In this document: in pieces, positions 29,250 to 40,418 of the stretch
Position numbering within the stretch: the first letter of the stretch is position 1
Layout of the letters: every line of letters begins with the position of its first letter
Source: Typha latifolia
Taxonomy: Eukaryota > Streptophyta > Magnoliopsida > Poales > Typhaceae
Length of the DNA stretch: 64,000 nt
Reading direction: 5' to 3'
Assembly: GCA_019914945.1 (NCBI GenBank)
Contig: CM034102.1
Coordinates: forward strand, 13,257,501 to 13,321,500
Program-made: the position numbers and the translations under genes
Notes under the pieces: model-generated
What the model was told of the DNA's origin: nothing
Databases searched by the model: none
Seen by the model: only the letters and a program-made list of their open reading frames with translations

Positions 29250-29636
29250 GCAGGGGTGTAATGGAGCCGAACATTGCTCCACTTGGCTTGAGATTAGTTT
29301 AAGCCAAGGCTAAAGATCAAGCTTGAATTTATTAATTTCAATTCCGAGCCTATATTCAAACTGTTTAATAAGCAAATCCAAGCCTATTTCAAATAATTAT
29401 TAAATCACATGAAAGATTAATAAAACCAAATCAAATATGTAACTAAATTGAATGTTACTTATTTACTCGAGCAATGATTCCATACTAACCAATTAGTTTA
29501 ATTTTATTTGGTATTATTTAATCTGAATCGTTCAATTAGGAGAGAGAAATTAATAGTTCTTATTGAATTATTTGGCTATTTACTAAGCTTTCGAGCCGAG
29601 CTCGAGCCAGCTAGATTAGTTTGACAGCCCTAGAAA
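29250..29636. mobile_element. MITE-like element, copy 1 (hAT-like ends)
   Basis: The element begins CAGGGGTGTAAT and ends in TTTGACAGCCCTAG, so its ends are short imperfect inverted repeats of the CAGGG type used by hAT-like elements. Internally it has GAGCCGAGCTCGAGCC near one end and AAGC-rich, AT-rich filler with no ORF. A related element in the opposite orientation lies at 42923-43311. Assignment to hAT rests only on the end sequences. Confidence 0.55.
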
Positions 29637-30350
29637 TTAGAATGATACGACGAGAATAATATCCGCGAGTGCTATCCACTCCTAATAGGGTGACAAATCC
29701 AAGATGAGAGAGCTTGACATTATTTGGATGCCTTCCATCGATGGAAGTTGTCACCCTCGTTTACTATGAGGGAAAGAGGAAAAAAGCAATCCAAATGCTG
29801 CTTTAAGTGTGCACCGTAGGTGTGGAGATTGTTTCTGGGAACGAGGTTTCAGAGCATCTATCCTCACTTCAACAAGAGAATTTGATTCCCTGCCATCTCT
29901 TGCTACTGAAATAGATGCCTGAGATGTTAAAATTATACTCTAATCCAGATTATGGTTCCAATTACTAAATGATTTCTTTAGTGTGATAAGGTGTCAGAGG
30001 GGCAATGTTGGTCTACTATCTACTCATTTAAGCTTTTCGGTTAACTGGTTATCTAGCATAATCTCTAGCGATGCATTAAGCATCGAGGCTTTAAATTCAA
30101 ATCTCACAAATTCTCTATATAACCTTTACTTATATTTGCAAATATTTTTAGGATTTAAGGTACATTGTTAATCTATTACTAAACTAATTTAAGATTTTGG
30201 ATTAACTTGTAATCTAACAAGTGAATCTTAGAGCTGGCTCATGCTATATATAAGGGGTTGGCCAGGACATAACAATCCTACCTGACGCAAGAACAACTAC
30301 AAGTTGATACATCTCAAGGCTACAATCAAAGTGCTTTTTGGACTTCAATA
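29637..30350. promoter_or_regulatory. Spacer and promoter of the LEA-like gene
   Basis: A TATATATAAGG box (about 30243-30253) lies about 100 bp before the ATG at 30351, consistent with a core promoter and a short leader. The rest of the spacer has no visible gene. Confidence 0.5.
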
Positions 30351-30792
30351 ATGAATAGAAGAGTGCTGGGGAAATCAACTACACTGTTGGGGTATATATT
30401 TTAATCATCTTATGTCTTCTTTTCCTTCCAATAAACTTTTGTTTGCATAATTATTATAACTTCGCATCTCTATGTCTCCATGAATACTGCACAGAGGAGG
30501 GAGAAAGAAGCAGAGCTTGAACCACAGTTACCAAGAGCTCATCCATGGCAAGGATCAAATTGATGAAGTGAAGAGGAGCCATGGGAGAGTGGCAAACTCC
30601 ACTCCATGGGTACCTCATCCAAGGACAGGGATCTACTACCCCAAGGGCCATGAATGGGTGATGGAAGATGTACCAATTGGTGCTTCCTCTTTTCCACAAG
30701 CCTACTGGCTTAGAAACTCTGAAGTGGTGGAGAAGCCAAGCTCAAATGTCTCACATAGTGATGTCTTTGATCACCCATTCCTCAATAACTAA
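30351..30792 (+). CDS. Small plant-specific LEA-like protein
   Basis: Two exons (30351-30391 and 30495-30792) join in frame to 112 residues. The N-terminus MNRRVLGKSTT is basic. The core reads TPWVPHPRTGIYYPKGHEWV followed by MEDVP and QAYWLRNSEVVEKP. A WVP-x-P-x-TG-x-Y-x-P element of this kind is found in small plant proteins usually annotated as late-embryogenesis-abundant-like. The protein is hydrophilic, with no membrane segment and no catalytic motif. The LEA label is family-level recognition and only moderately certain; no biochemical function can be read from the sequence. A TATA box precedes it. Confidence 0.65.
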
Positions 30793-32408
30793 GTCTATGT
30801 TATATAAATATATATACATACAGTGCAGTAGCTAAAGCCTTTGTATAAGGACATAAAGTGGCTTCACCATGAGATAAATAAATAAGCAGAGGGAAGTTTG
30901 TGAAATTTTATTGAGTCTATTTCTAGGTTGCATTAATTCTTTTCACTTCAAAAAGTCCCCAGGTGATCTCCAAAATCTTCCATGGTGCATAAAGATGGAT
31001 TCTTCTTACCTTTGTAGTTATCATTAAAGGTTTGCAATCATGGGAGCTAGGTGCATGCCATCATCAAGGCAGTGGTTTTCTCATTCAGGCACTCTATAGG
31101 AGGAAGCTAATTAAAGGCCAAAGCCTAAAGTCTAAAGCCTCATATATATGTAAGTCACTCTTTTCTTTTCCTCTCTTCCTCTCTTTTGATTTATAATCAT
31201 TCTTAAGCTTCTTGAGTTGGTGATAACGCGTAGATAGAATGCGATCGTGATGTGATGCGTAAGACAAAGTGTATTTAGGTCTTATATTCGAGAGAGGGTT
31301 GATGTTATATTCGAGAGAGGGTTGATGTAGGCGGTGGTGCATTTGTTCCGTTATCATGCAGTCGCTCTTAAGCTGTTTGAATTATAGAGTATGATCGTGA
31401 TATGGCACAGATGATGGAGCTCGTTAACCTGAGTTTTTTAGTTCATACTTTGATCAACTGAACTTAACACTGCTTTTCATGTGTAAAGCTTGATTCCCTC
31501 ACACAAACAAAGGGAGATTACTGAAGAGCAGCTAGACAAGAAGTAAAACCCTAATTGGCATGATTCTCATGCACTAGAAAAGATGAGACAAACCTCCTTT
31601 GCATGAGGGGTGCCATTTTCTTTCATTTCATTAAACAACTCAAAATATTTTTCCCAGACTCACATTACCTCCCACTGAGTTAAAGAAATGTACACATACC
31701 CAATGCCCCCCCTCCCATCTTATGACCACTAACTAGTTACTGGTCATCAATGAGATTGACTGCCCTGAATACAGGAGTAACAGAGATAAATAAATAATGG
31801 CTGTAACCTGAGTGAAAAAAATAATAATAATACAATGATGCTTCAAACTCCCATGCCTCTTAGCTGTAACAATGATGTTTCACATGCCCCTGGTCCAACC
31901 TAATTGCAGGAGGAGAAGAGGACTTGGCCTGGTACTTTGGTCAATAAAGGTAAATTATAAGGCCCTGCACAGAAGCCAACACTTCCCCCCATCTCCCTCA
32001 TACATCACCCTCTCCCTCCTTCCTACACTCTCTCAGCTTCTGGTCCCCCACCTCCAGGAAGATGCTCCAATGTCACCCAAAAGACCCAAAAGAAAAACAA
32101 AGAGAAAATATTGATGCAAAGATTTTGAAAGATAGCAAACACAAGGGTGGAGTTCTTCTAGCATTTATAATAGGGAAGTATAACATAGGAAAATAAGACA
32201 AGGAGAGAAGAAAGCACTCTCCTTTATACACCCCTAAAACCAACCAATCCATCTACCAGTATCTCATCTTCTTCTCTGCTTTCAGAGTATGACAAGGGGC
32301 TCTGTCCCCCTCTCTACTAACAACCTACATTACATACTGAGAGTAGTCAGTTAATTAGATTGACAGACTTGTATGAACAAGTTACCATTGCGGCAATTTA
32401 TCAAACAT
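30793..32408. other. Spacer between the LEA-like and DUF620 genes
   Basis: Both genes end here, so both 3'UTRs are included. A 23-bp sequence is perfectly duplicated in tandem at 31282-31327 (TTATATTCGAGAGAGGGTTG plus ATG). The 31970-32060 stretch is pyrimidine-rich. No exon was recognised. Confidence 0.45.
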
Positions 32409-34276
32409 TTAGACTTCAACCCTCCATATGATCTTATTACTGTCGGCGGAATCCTGTGGCTTCTCCACCGCCGCAACCCTCGCCCGGTGGATCGCCCCGG
32501 CCTTCGCCCGGTCGCCGTGAGGCAGCTCGGAGGTCTCGCTGATCGACCCGCACCTTATGTCGGCGGGAGGGATGAAGCAATCCATGGATAGGCCCGGGAC
32601 GTTGAAGGCCACCTCCTCGATGGTCCAAGCCTCCTCCATCCGCGTCTTGGTGTGGCTCATGGCCATTTCCCCGAACCGGAAGAGGGTCACCACGGAGCGG
32701 CCGGCGTGGGCGATCATGACCCCTTCGACCGGGCGGTAATCGTCGAGGAAGGAGTTGATGGTGGTCTCCCAGTAGACGGCGTCGCCGCCGGCGTTGGATT
32801 GGATGCGGGTGAGGTGGGAGTCCTCGATGTGGACGAGCAGCCCGGTGCGCTGGCTGAAGTAGCCGAAGAGCACGTGGCGGATGATCTCGGCGGGGCCCTC
32901 GCTGCGAGATTTGAGCGTTTGGGGGTCGGCGGAGAGCTTGAGGATGAAGCAATCCTCGCCATTGACCTTCTTCTCCCCGATGCAGCGCGCGTTGGCGAAC
33001 ATGCTTGCGGTGGTCAATGGATCGAGACCCTGGACGAATAGTTGGAAAAAGTTGGTCAAATCTAACGGCAGTTCTCAAGCAATTCAATGTTATTAGTAGC
33101 GGCGGAAGGATTTGGGATATACCTGGAGAGCGCGGCGGAGGGGTCGAACGGGGCCCTTGGCGGCGTGAGTGCCGAGCCAGGGGGTGTGGCGCCACACGAG
33201 CTTGCCGTTAGAGCCGGCGTGGACCTTGCTGCCGCCGACGGCGAGCTCGACGTACCACTTGTCGGGGGCCATCTGCCAGAGGACGAAGCCGCCGGACTCG
33301 ACGGAGCGGGAGGAGCCGCGGTTCTTGACGACCTTCGTCGCCGTCTCGAACTCGGAGGCCACCATCCTCACCTTGCCCATGGCGTAGGCGTTGCGGATCG
33401 AGCTCTGCAACTTGAGGCCACCCGAAGCCGCCGTGTACTGCTGCAGGATGTACTGCGCCGACGAGGTCTCCTACCAACATTTAACCAAAGATCTTGAGAA
33501 AAGAATGGCTGGATCGTACGCAGTTCAAATACCGAAATATCAAATGTGCACAAAGAATGAATGCATCAAAATCGAAACTTGCATCTAAATCATAGTCAGG
33601 TCCAGTTGAATCATAGGGTAATGTACGTAGAGAAACATCCAATGTGGAACACAAAATGCATAAAAATCAAATCTTTAACTATCAGAGAAACATCGAGAGG
33701 TGTAAAATAATACATCAAAATCGCATCTTGAACGAACCAACAAAGATCTTGACGACAAAGGAGCTTAGAAAAAGGAGAAATGGATCTCACAATGGGGGTA
33801 TCCTTGATGCTTAGATGAGGAAGTGGATCCCCGTAGCACACGTGAATGGGGGCCAGGGGAGCCCCCATGACCCCAAGCAAGAGGCGGAGATCGGAGCGGC
33901 GGCAAGACGACGAGGCGCCGCCGTCGCCAGCACCGGACACGGACGGCGCGCGTGAGAGCTGCCCACGGACCCAGTGGCCCCACCCCTCCTTCCGTCCGTC
34001 CCCGGCGACCCATCGGCCGTCCCCTCCGGCGTCCGGGTCGGGCCCCTCCATGAGCGGCGCCAACGCTTCCCCAAGAGGACGAAGGCTCCCGGATCTCGAG
34101 ATCAAGGCCTCCTGGATGTTGCCTAGAGACTGGTTCCTACCATGGCTACCCTTCCGCCGCCGCGGGAGGCGGAAAGACTCGTTCTTTGCCGGGCTCTTCG
34201 CCCTCGACCTCGCCGGAGACAACCCTCTTATGACCTCCTCCTTTAACGCCGAGAAGAACCCCTGCTTCTTCTCCAT
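32409..34276 (-). CDS. DUF620 family protein
   Basis: Plant-specific DUF620 proteins have no established biochemical activity. Three exons (33791-34276, 33123-33470, 32409-33029) join in frame to 484 residues, a normal family length. The start is at MEKKQGFFSALKEEVIRGLS, the conserved N-terminus; an ATG 12 codons upstream is in frame but outside the conserved block. The N-terminal third is basic and Ser-rich (SPARSRAKSPAK). The domain includes PLPHLSIKDTPIETSSAQYI, SSIRNAYAMGKVRMVASEFE, GGFVLWQMAPDKWYVELAVG and GLDPLTTASMFANARCIGEK. The gene is strikingly GC-rich compared with its flanks, with short introns, as in many monocot genes. A GA/CT microsatellite and a G-box cluster lie upstream. 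Confidence 0.92.
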
Positions 34277-34501
34277 ACCCAAGTGAGCAAGAACACGCAG
34301 CGCTAACGGCAACTGAGGAGAGTAGAGACGAAGAATGGCAACTTCTTCAAAGCTTTGAAAAGCTCATGGAGTGGTCTGATATGAACTTTACTCAAATGGG
34401 CTTAGATGGAATTTTCTTAGTAGCTCCGCAGACAGGGGGAATGCAGGGGAGGGACTAATTTGTAATTTTTGCTTCACTAGGGTGGTTGGATAGAAGAATG
34501 G

Positions 34502-34508
<7 letters not shown>

Positions 34509-34546
<38 letters not shown>
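34509..34546. repeat. (GA)n microsatellite in the DUF620 leader/promoter
   Basis: Uninterrupted GA dinucleotide run of about 38 bp, read as (CT)n on the coding strand, some 230 bp upstream of the DUF620 start. CT runs are common in plant 5'UTRs and core promoters. Confidence 0.9.
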
Positions 34547-34549
<3 letters not shown>

Positions 34550-34859
34550 CAGAGACCAAAACTGAGCACTGGGTGTGTGTGTGTGAGGGGATGGTGGGAA
34601 GTGGGAACACAAAAAAGAACAAAGGAAAAGGTAGCAAAGGAGACCGTTTTAGAGAGAGATGTTGTTGGGATGGGGATATTAATAATTTATTACTAAAGCG
34701 AGGGTGTTAATGAGAAAAAAGTAATGAGAGAATGGAACAGATTAGATACGACAAGCGCCTCTCCCGGAGAATTTTTTTCTTTTTCTTTTTTTTTTCCTCC
34801 TTTTCCTTTTCTCCCCCTTCTTATAGAGGCAGCGGAGTTGCGTACTAACACCTCCCAGT

Positions 34860-35160
34860 GGAGCTAACCTATTTTCACCACGTAACGGAGCAGGAGATTC
34901 CTACTTTGTACTCCTACTGTGCTCGGCTGTGATCTTACCTGCGGTGAGCGTAGCGGCTGGGGAGGGGGGGTGTGAGGATGATGCAAGTAGTCATGCAACG
35001 GTCAACAGGCACGTGGCGTGTCGTGTATGGCAAAGCCATGTGTTCGGCGCCAAACTAACGGCGCCGTTAAGAGAAGGTTCGTTCAGAGCTTTGACCAGGA
35101 CCATCGTGACGGAAAGCTGACGGCGTAAGGGCCCACTGGTGTACCACGTGAATGATTAGG
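34860..35160. promoter_or_regulatory. GC-rich regulatory island upstream of DUF620
   Basis: Several plant cis-motifs cluster here: CACGTGGC (35010-35017, G-box/ABRE core), GGTCAAC (35000-35006, W-box type), the palindrome TAACGGCGCCGTTA (35056-35069) with two inverted AACGG cores, and CCACGTG near 35140. It lies about 0.6-0.9 kb upstream of the DUF620 start. Function is inferred from motif identity alone. Confidence 0.45.
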
Positions 35161-35749
35161 GATTAGATCATCTTTTAGCTAATTAAGACTAGTAAATAAT
35201 TCGCGGGGAACCAAAAAGAAAAAAAGAGTTCGATTTAGAACATGAGCATCACGACCTTCAATTTTTAATCGGACGGCTGGGGAAGCTTAAATATGCCCGA
35301 AGAGACAAGGAGCGAGAATCTCGTGACAAGGATATATGAGAGTAATAAATGAAGCTTGTTGGTATTCAACTAAATCATGGCCGTCCATTTAGTAAGGATA
35401 ATATTAATATGCGATAATTACACTAGTGCTCCATTTTCATATTAAAACGTTAAATGACCATTTTACCCTCTCTCTTCTTCTTTTTTTCTTTCCTCTTATA
35501 TATAAATATAAATATAAATAAAATCTCTGTAAAACCTAAAATTAATCGAGTCATACTCACGTATGATTTTTTAAATAAAAAAATTAACAGATAATTAGTA
35601 GAAATGGCATTATTTGTGTGCCGTTATTTGTAATGAAAGTGAATATTGTTGGAGTGATGGAAGACGTAGTATGATGATGGCATCTTATTTGTCTCCCACT
35701 ATGCTGTTGACCCACCTATCACAGTATATATGAAAAACACCAACCTATA

Positions 35750-35751
<2 letters not shown>

Positions 35752-35817
<66 letters not shown>
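35752..35817. repeat. (CT)n microsatellite, about 66 bp
   Basis: Perfect CT dinucleotide run, the longest simple repeat in the window. A second GA tract follows at about 43638-43668. Confidence 0.95.
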
Positions 35818-35823
<6 letters not shown>

Positions 35824-35934
35824 TTTTATTCATAGACCAAAAAATATCTAAGTATATAAGAAAATTTTATTTAAAAATATCTTTAGTTTTATCTTTTTAT
35901 CTTTTATTGTGTCATATGAATATTTATTATTCCA

Positions 35935-36640
35935 TGATGTGGTTCGGATACGAGTGAACAACTTCATCTGACACTAAGCTCGCTCGATTGAGTCTAGTTA
36001 TCTTAAAAACCTTTCTTTGCAGTATTGATGATGTCAAGCTAGAGTGTTCGACTGTTAGAGAGAAGTCACTCAGACGCTAGGAGCTTTTCTTGCATAATCT
36101 GCAGTCTAAGACTAGGGCATTCAAATGCTTAGAAGATCCGTTCAAATGCTCCATTTGAATGAATTATAATTGCTTAACCCCAAGAGTTTGGAGTTTTGAC
36201 GATGTGTTCGAATGCCTTACTCGATCGGTCAAATGCGCAACATCAAGGTATTTTCATATTAGGTTTAATTTAAATATTTTTAAATTTCTAGCTGACCTCA
36301 ATATACATTGAGGGTAGCCACACTTGAGATCATCAAGGAAAGTTTTTTCTTATCTCTCTCTTTCACTGTATTCTTCTTCAATCTAAGGTCGACGTCGTTA
36401 AGCTGACGACATTCTCTTCCTCCTCAATTCTCAATCCCTCTAATTCTAGAGAGCCAACCATCTTCTTCCCCTTCTTTCTATCTTTCTTTTTGAGATTTAC
36501 CATCTCTATTGTTAGTCTTATACTTCCATTTTCACATATCTAATCTCGTCATCCTCGCCAACATCCTTACCAACTACTCTCGGAACAATTCATATCACTC
36601 AATTTCTACATTTTGCACTACACCCTATCGTCACTTTTCT
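35935..36640 (+). mobile_element. Probable LTR-retrotransposon LTR relic
   Basis: The stretch is unlike its AT-rich surroundings and repeats phrases such as CATTCAAATGC and GTTCGAATGCC, followed by a leader-like pyrimidine-rich block (36350-36500). Its style matches the relic at 55430-56000, which has GTTCGAATGCCC before a TATA box. No polyprotein is visible nearby. The LTR assignment is inferred from organisation and from similarity of short phrases, not from a full alignment. Confidence 0.35.
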
Positions 36641-39600
36641 TAACAGTCAATTATCATATAAATGAGTTAAAAGTAATTCTATATGCAAAATAAACTTAAT
36701 ACTTTTGAATAGGATAAAAATATAAAATATTTTTTATTTTGTTAGATGTTGTTAGGATAAAATTAAACACATATATCTTTTATACATTATGAATAAAATA
36801 TAAGATCGAATGATAAATATTTATACGGTAGAGTACGAACGATAAGAAAAAAAAGTAAGAAAGAAAAAAAAAATGTAGGGGTAGTTTGGTAGGAGGAACA
36901 GCTAATTAGTGAAGGTTGCTTTGAAGTTAATGAGCAAAGTTGGTATGAGTATTTTCGTACCAACTCATATCTAATCTTCAACTAAAGAAGGTAATGGAGT
37001 AGTCCAAATACAATAATTGAGCAATTTATACAACTAAGTTTGCATTCTGGATCTCTAGATCTTGTGAAGATTTAGTTTTATTGGATGGCCCATGAACGAA
37101 TAGATGTTGTATTAGTTTTGATATCCAACAAAGTAATTCTTGTAAAATATAACTAAAGATAAATTATAGTTTACTTTCACGTAATTTAGCTTGATTTTAA
37201 CTTATTTAATCGTATTTTAAATTTAAGTAGTTAACTTCCATGCGGTGTCTAAATCAATTTACAAGAATTAGTTTTTTAATCTAAACTTAACGTTGTTTCA
37301 TCTGCATCAATATATATTATGACCCAAATAACTAATAATTATTATTTAATTTAGATTATAAGAGAGTTAAAAGTGCATAAATTTAAAGTACATAAAAGTA
37401 AACAGAAATCCTGCCAAAGCATGGGGTAAATTATAAGTCCACGTATAAACTAATCTCTTAGCTCTATGATCTTAATTAAATCAAGAAAAATAGAAGAATA
37501 AATTAATGAAGAAAGTCTTAAGTATGGTGTCCAATTTTTTATACATATATTTATATATCAACCGAAGAAAAAAAAATACACTGTTAGCTAACAGTCCTTA
37601 ATTAAAATTTGTCTGCTGATCAAATGGCAAAGTCAAAGTCAATGTGTTAACCCACACAATGAATTTAAACTTTGTCTCCTTATTAACCGGTTAATTAGCT
37701 CATCTAGGGCAGGAGAAGAGATTTTGTATGAGAATACGCAGGTTTCTTCCTAAGATACTACTTGTTTTTGGGTCAAAGTCATTCATTGTGTTACTTAGGG
37801 CAGAGAGTATCTATCACATTCTAATTTACGTTGTCTTTACTCTATAAAGGTTGACTACCAGTTAACCATTTGATCCCAAACTACGTAATACAAAGTCACA
37901 TCTAACAATATAGATGGGCATTTAAAGCCATAAGAAGATTGCATGTGGATATATATATATATACAGTAGTAGATTCACACTGCCATGCACCAACCCGTAC
38001 GTAATAAGTTGATAATATATATATATATATATATAGATATGTGGGATAGACTATGGCCCACTCGTGTATGAATCCCTTGACCAGCAGTAATGATAATAAA
38101 AGCCATGCATGCATCTCTCTCAAACCTTAATTGGCACTGCTACATGGAGAGTAACGTGAATAGCACTTCTATGGCCCTACGCCAGAGACATGAGGAGAGA
38201 AATCCTTGAGAGAGAGATATTCTTTTTTCTTTGAGATTTTTTTTTTTAATCTCTTACTTTCCTCTCTTTTTTAACATAAGTACTTGTGTCGTCGTTAAAA
38301 AGGATTATCATATGTGAATATTTTTTAGTTTGAATCTTAGCGGTATCGGTTTTAAATCGAAACATCGATTAAGTTTTTATTTCTCTCTGCTTTTCCCATA
38401 AGTTGGCTTAGCTTCGGTGGTAGAATATTAATAGAATTGGATAAAAATAAATTCTAAATTATTAAATCTTTATGATGAAAATAGTGAGAATATAGCGTGC
38501 AAAGTGCAAACCCACACAAATACATTGATAGTCAAGGCAACGGTAATGTGTAAAGATCTGCTCTTTCTGAATGGACAAAACCTAGTACTCTAATATCTGC
38601 TTTGAGTCTTGACTATATGATGCTGGCTAATATTATCAATGGAACTTGCTCTGCATCTTAGCCAGTTTGACTCCATCACTGATGATATTATAATACAAAT
38701 TCATAGTTTCTTAAATTATAAAATTAATTATATTTTTTAATAAAACTAATCAAGCAGCTAATTGACTAGCTAACCAAGATATGACTTATTTTCTCTTATG
38801 CTCTTCAACTCAACTCTATTAGGAGCTTTTCATAGCTAATCTTATTAAACCATTTAGTCATTTTTCTAAATGAAAGAGAAAAAAGAAATATTAGCTTGAG
38901 CTTTGGCGCAAATTGCGGTAATGGCTTGTCTTTGAGCGAATATTTCTTCCTACCAAGTGGATTATTTAATTTCCATGGCAAATAAATTTATAAGATTAGA
39001 AAGCCATAATATGCTAATGGCTCACAATCATACCTAAGGATAAAAGAATTAAGAGAAATTATGTCACTAAGGTCTAAGATTCGTTAAATTAGTAAGGTTT
39101 ATGGACCACACCTACCATACCATGCCAAGAGTAACAACCAAATGGGACATGAAAATGATCTATTCCACATGCTAATATATATATATATATATATATATTC
39201 TTCTTTTTTTCTTTGGTTAGTTATAGGGGGGGAGGATATGGTAGGCAAGGAGTTAGTGATTGAAAGACTTTTTGGAAATTAGATTGTTATTGTGGAAGTC
39301 TACCAACTATTGATTAAAAGTTTAACAAACTTGATGGGCTATGTCTAGCTATTAGTCAAAGGTTGTTGTGTCTCCTTATTATAAGGTTTCTTCTATAGCA
39401 CTAATTATATTATTATATTCTTATTAAAAGAGAAAAAGGAACCCTTGTTGTGATGCACTTGGAGATAACTACTCTTTTTTCTTCTTTTTAAGAATTAAAA
39501 TATTTATGAATTATGGGTAGATAAAAAAAAAAGGTAGAGGCCTTTGTTTGATATATAAGTTGGATAGTTTGACTAACTATTCTTAAAAATGAGTCATGGT

Positions 39601-40044
39601 GGCCCAAATTATATACATATAATATTTTAGTGAAAATTTAATCATATTTTAACTCGGACGCCTATGAGAAATTTGTATTTTATGATCTATATCATGGGCT
39701 AGTATGATCCAACAAGTGAGCTATATTTTTCAATATCATTATTTAAATCTCAATTATAAATTATACTTTTGACTATACGTATAAGCAATCTCACTTTTAC
39801 CACCGCAGTTCAGTAGGATTGATATATTGACACGCATCTAGAAACTATCATAATGACTCATATAAAATCTACCCACTATGAATTCCAACTCTTATAGTAT
39901 TATTATTGTCGCAAGTAAAACTTGAATTCTCTCTAAAAAATTGAAAAAAAGGAAAAAACAAAACTTGAATTTGATCCAAGTTTGGGGTAAGGAAAATTGA
40001 AATTTGAAACCTATTTCAAAATTTTCAATTGTATTATATTGGTG
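36641..40044. other. AT-rich gene desert, left part
   Basis: No gene, RNA gene or coding-like stretch recognised. (TA)n runs lie at about 38014-38034 and 39175-39198. Confidence 0.45.
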
Positions 40045-40418
40045 CTGTTGTATCAACCAACAACGGACTGCCAAGTGGTGGCCCCATATGGGTGCAGGAA
40101 ATTCCTGCAACCGATGGTCCACCATCTTATCCGGTGCATGTGCTCCTCCGCCTCGGAAGTCGTGACGGTTCCCTTAGATGTGGGGGCTCCACCGGGTCGG
40201 ATCCGCTAATTCCACCGGGTCGGATCCATTAATCGGGTGGGGAAACCAACTCCGCTATGCCGTGACCTCTACGGCAGGTAACTGGTCCAGAGCACCATAA
40301 TAAATGGGGTTCCTTTTTTAGTTGGGACACATCACCCGACCAAATCACTCTCGGAAATTTAACCTACGTGTAAGGCTACCCTTTCATTGGGTTCATAACA
40401 ACAACAACAACAAAAAAT
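40045..40418 (+). mobile_element. Probable non-LTR retroelement (SINE-like or LINE 3' fragment)
   Basis: A GC-richer island in AT-rich DNA ends in an A-rich tail of AAC repeats (about 40394-40418). Inside, the phrase TCCACCGGGTCGGATCC occurs twice (40188-40204 and 40211-40227). GGGTCGGATCC resembles a Pol III box B. The tail plus box-B-like motif point to a SINE, but no convincing box A was found, so a LINE 3' end is an alternative. Confidence 0.4.

Noticed and set aside
32437..33195. Long Arg/Pro-rich open frame of about 250 codons on the minus strand over the DUF620 exons
   Set aside because: It is an out-of-frame shadow of the GC-rich DUF620 coding sequence and crosses the intron. Its composition is typical of such shadows.
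32652..33497. Plus-strand open frames across DUF620
   Set aside because: Antisense shadows of GC-rich codons; no recognisable protein content.
34277..34312. Alternative upstream start for DUF620 (12 codons earlier)
   Set aside because: The conserved family N-terminus begins at MEKKQGFF; the upstream codons are not part of the conserved block.
34486..34710. Open frame through the GA repeat upstream of DUF620
   Set aside because: The open frame results from the dinucleotide repeat; the Arg-Glu run is not a protein family signature.
35752..35817. Regular repeat considered as an array of CRISPR type
   Set aside because: It is a plain CT dinucleotide microsatellite in plant DNA; there are no spacers.
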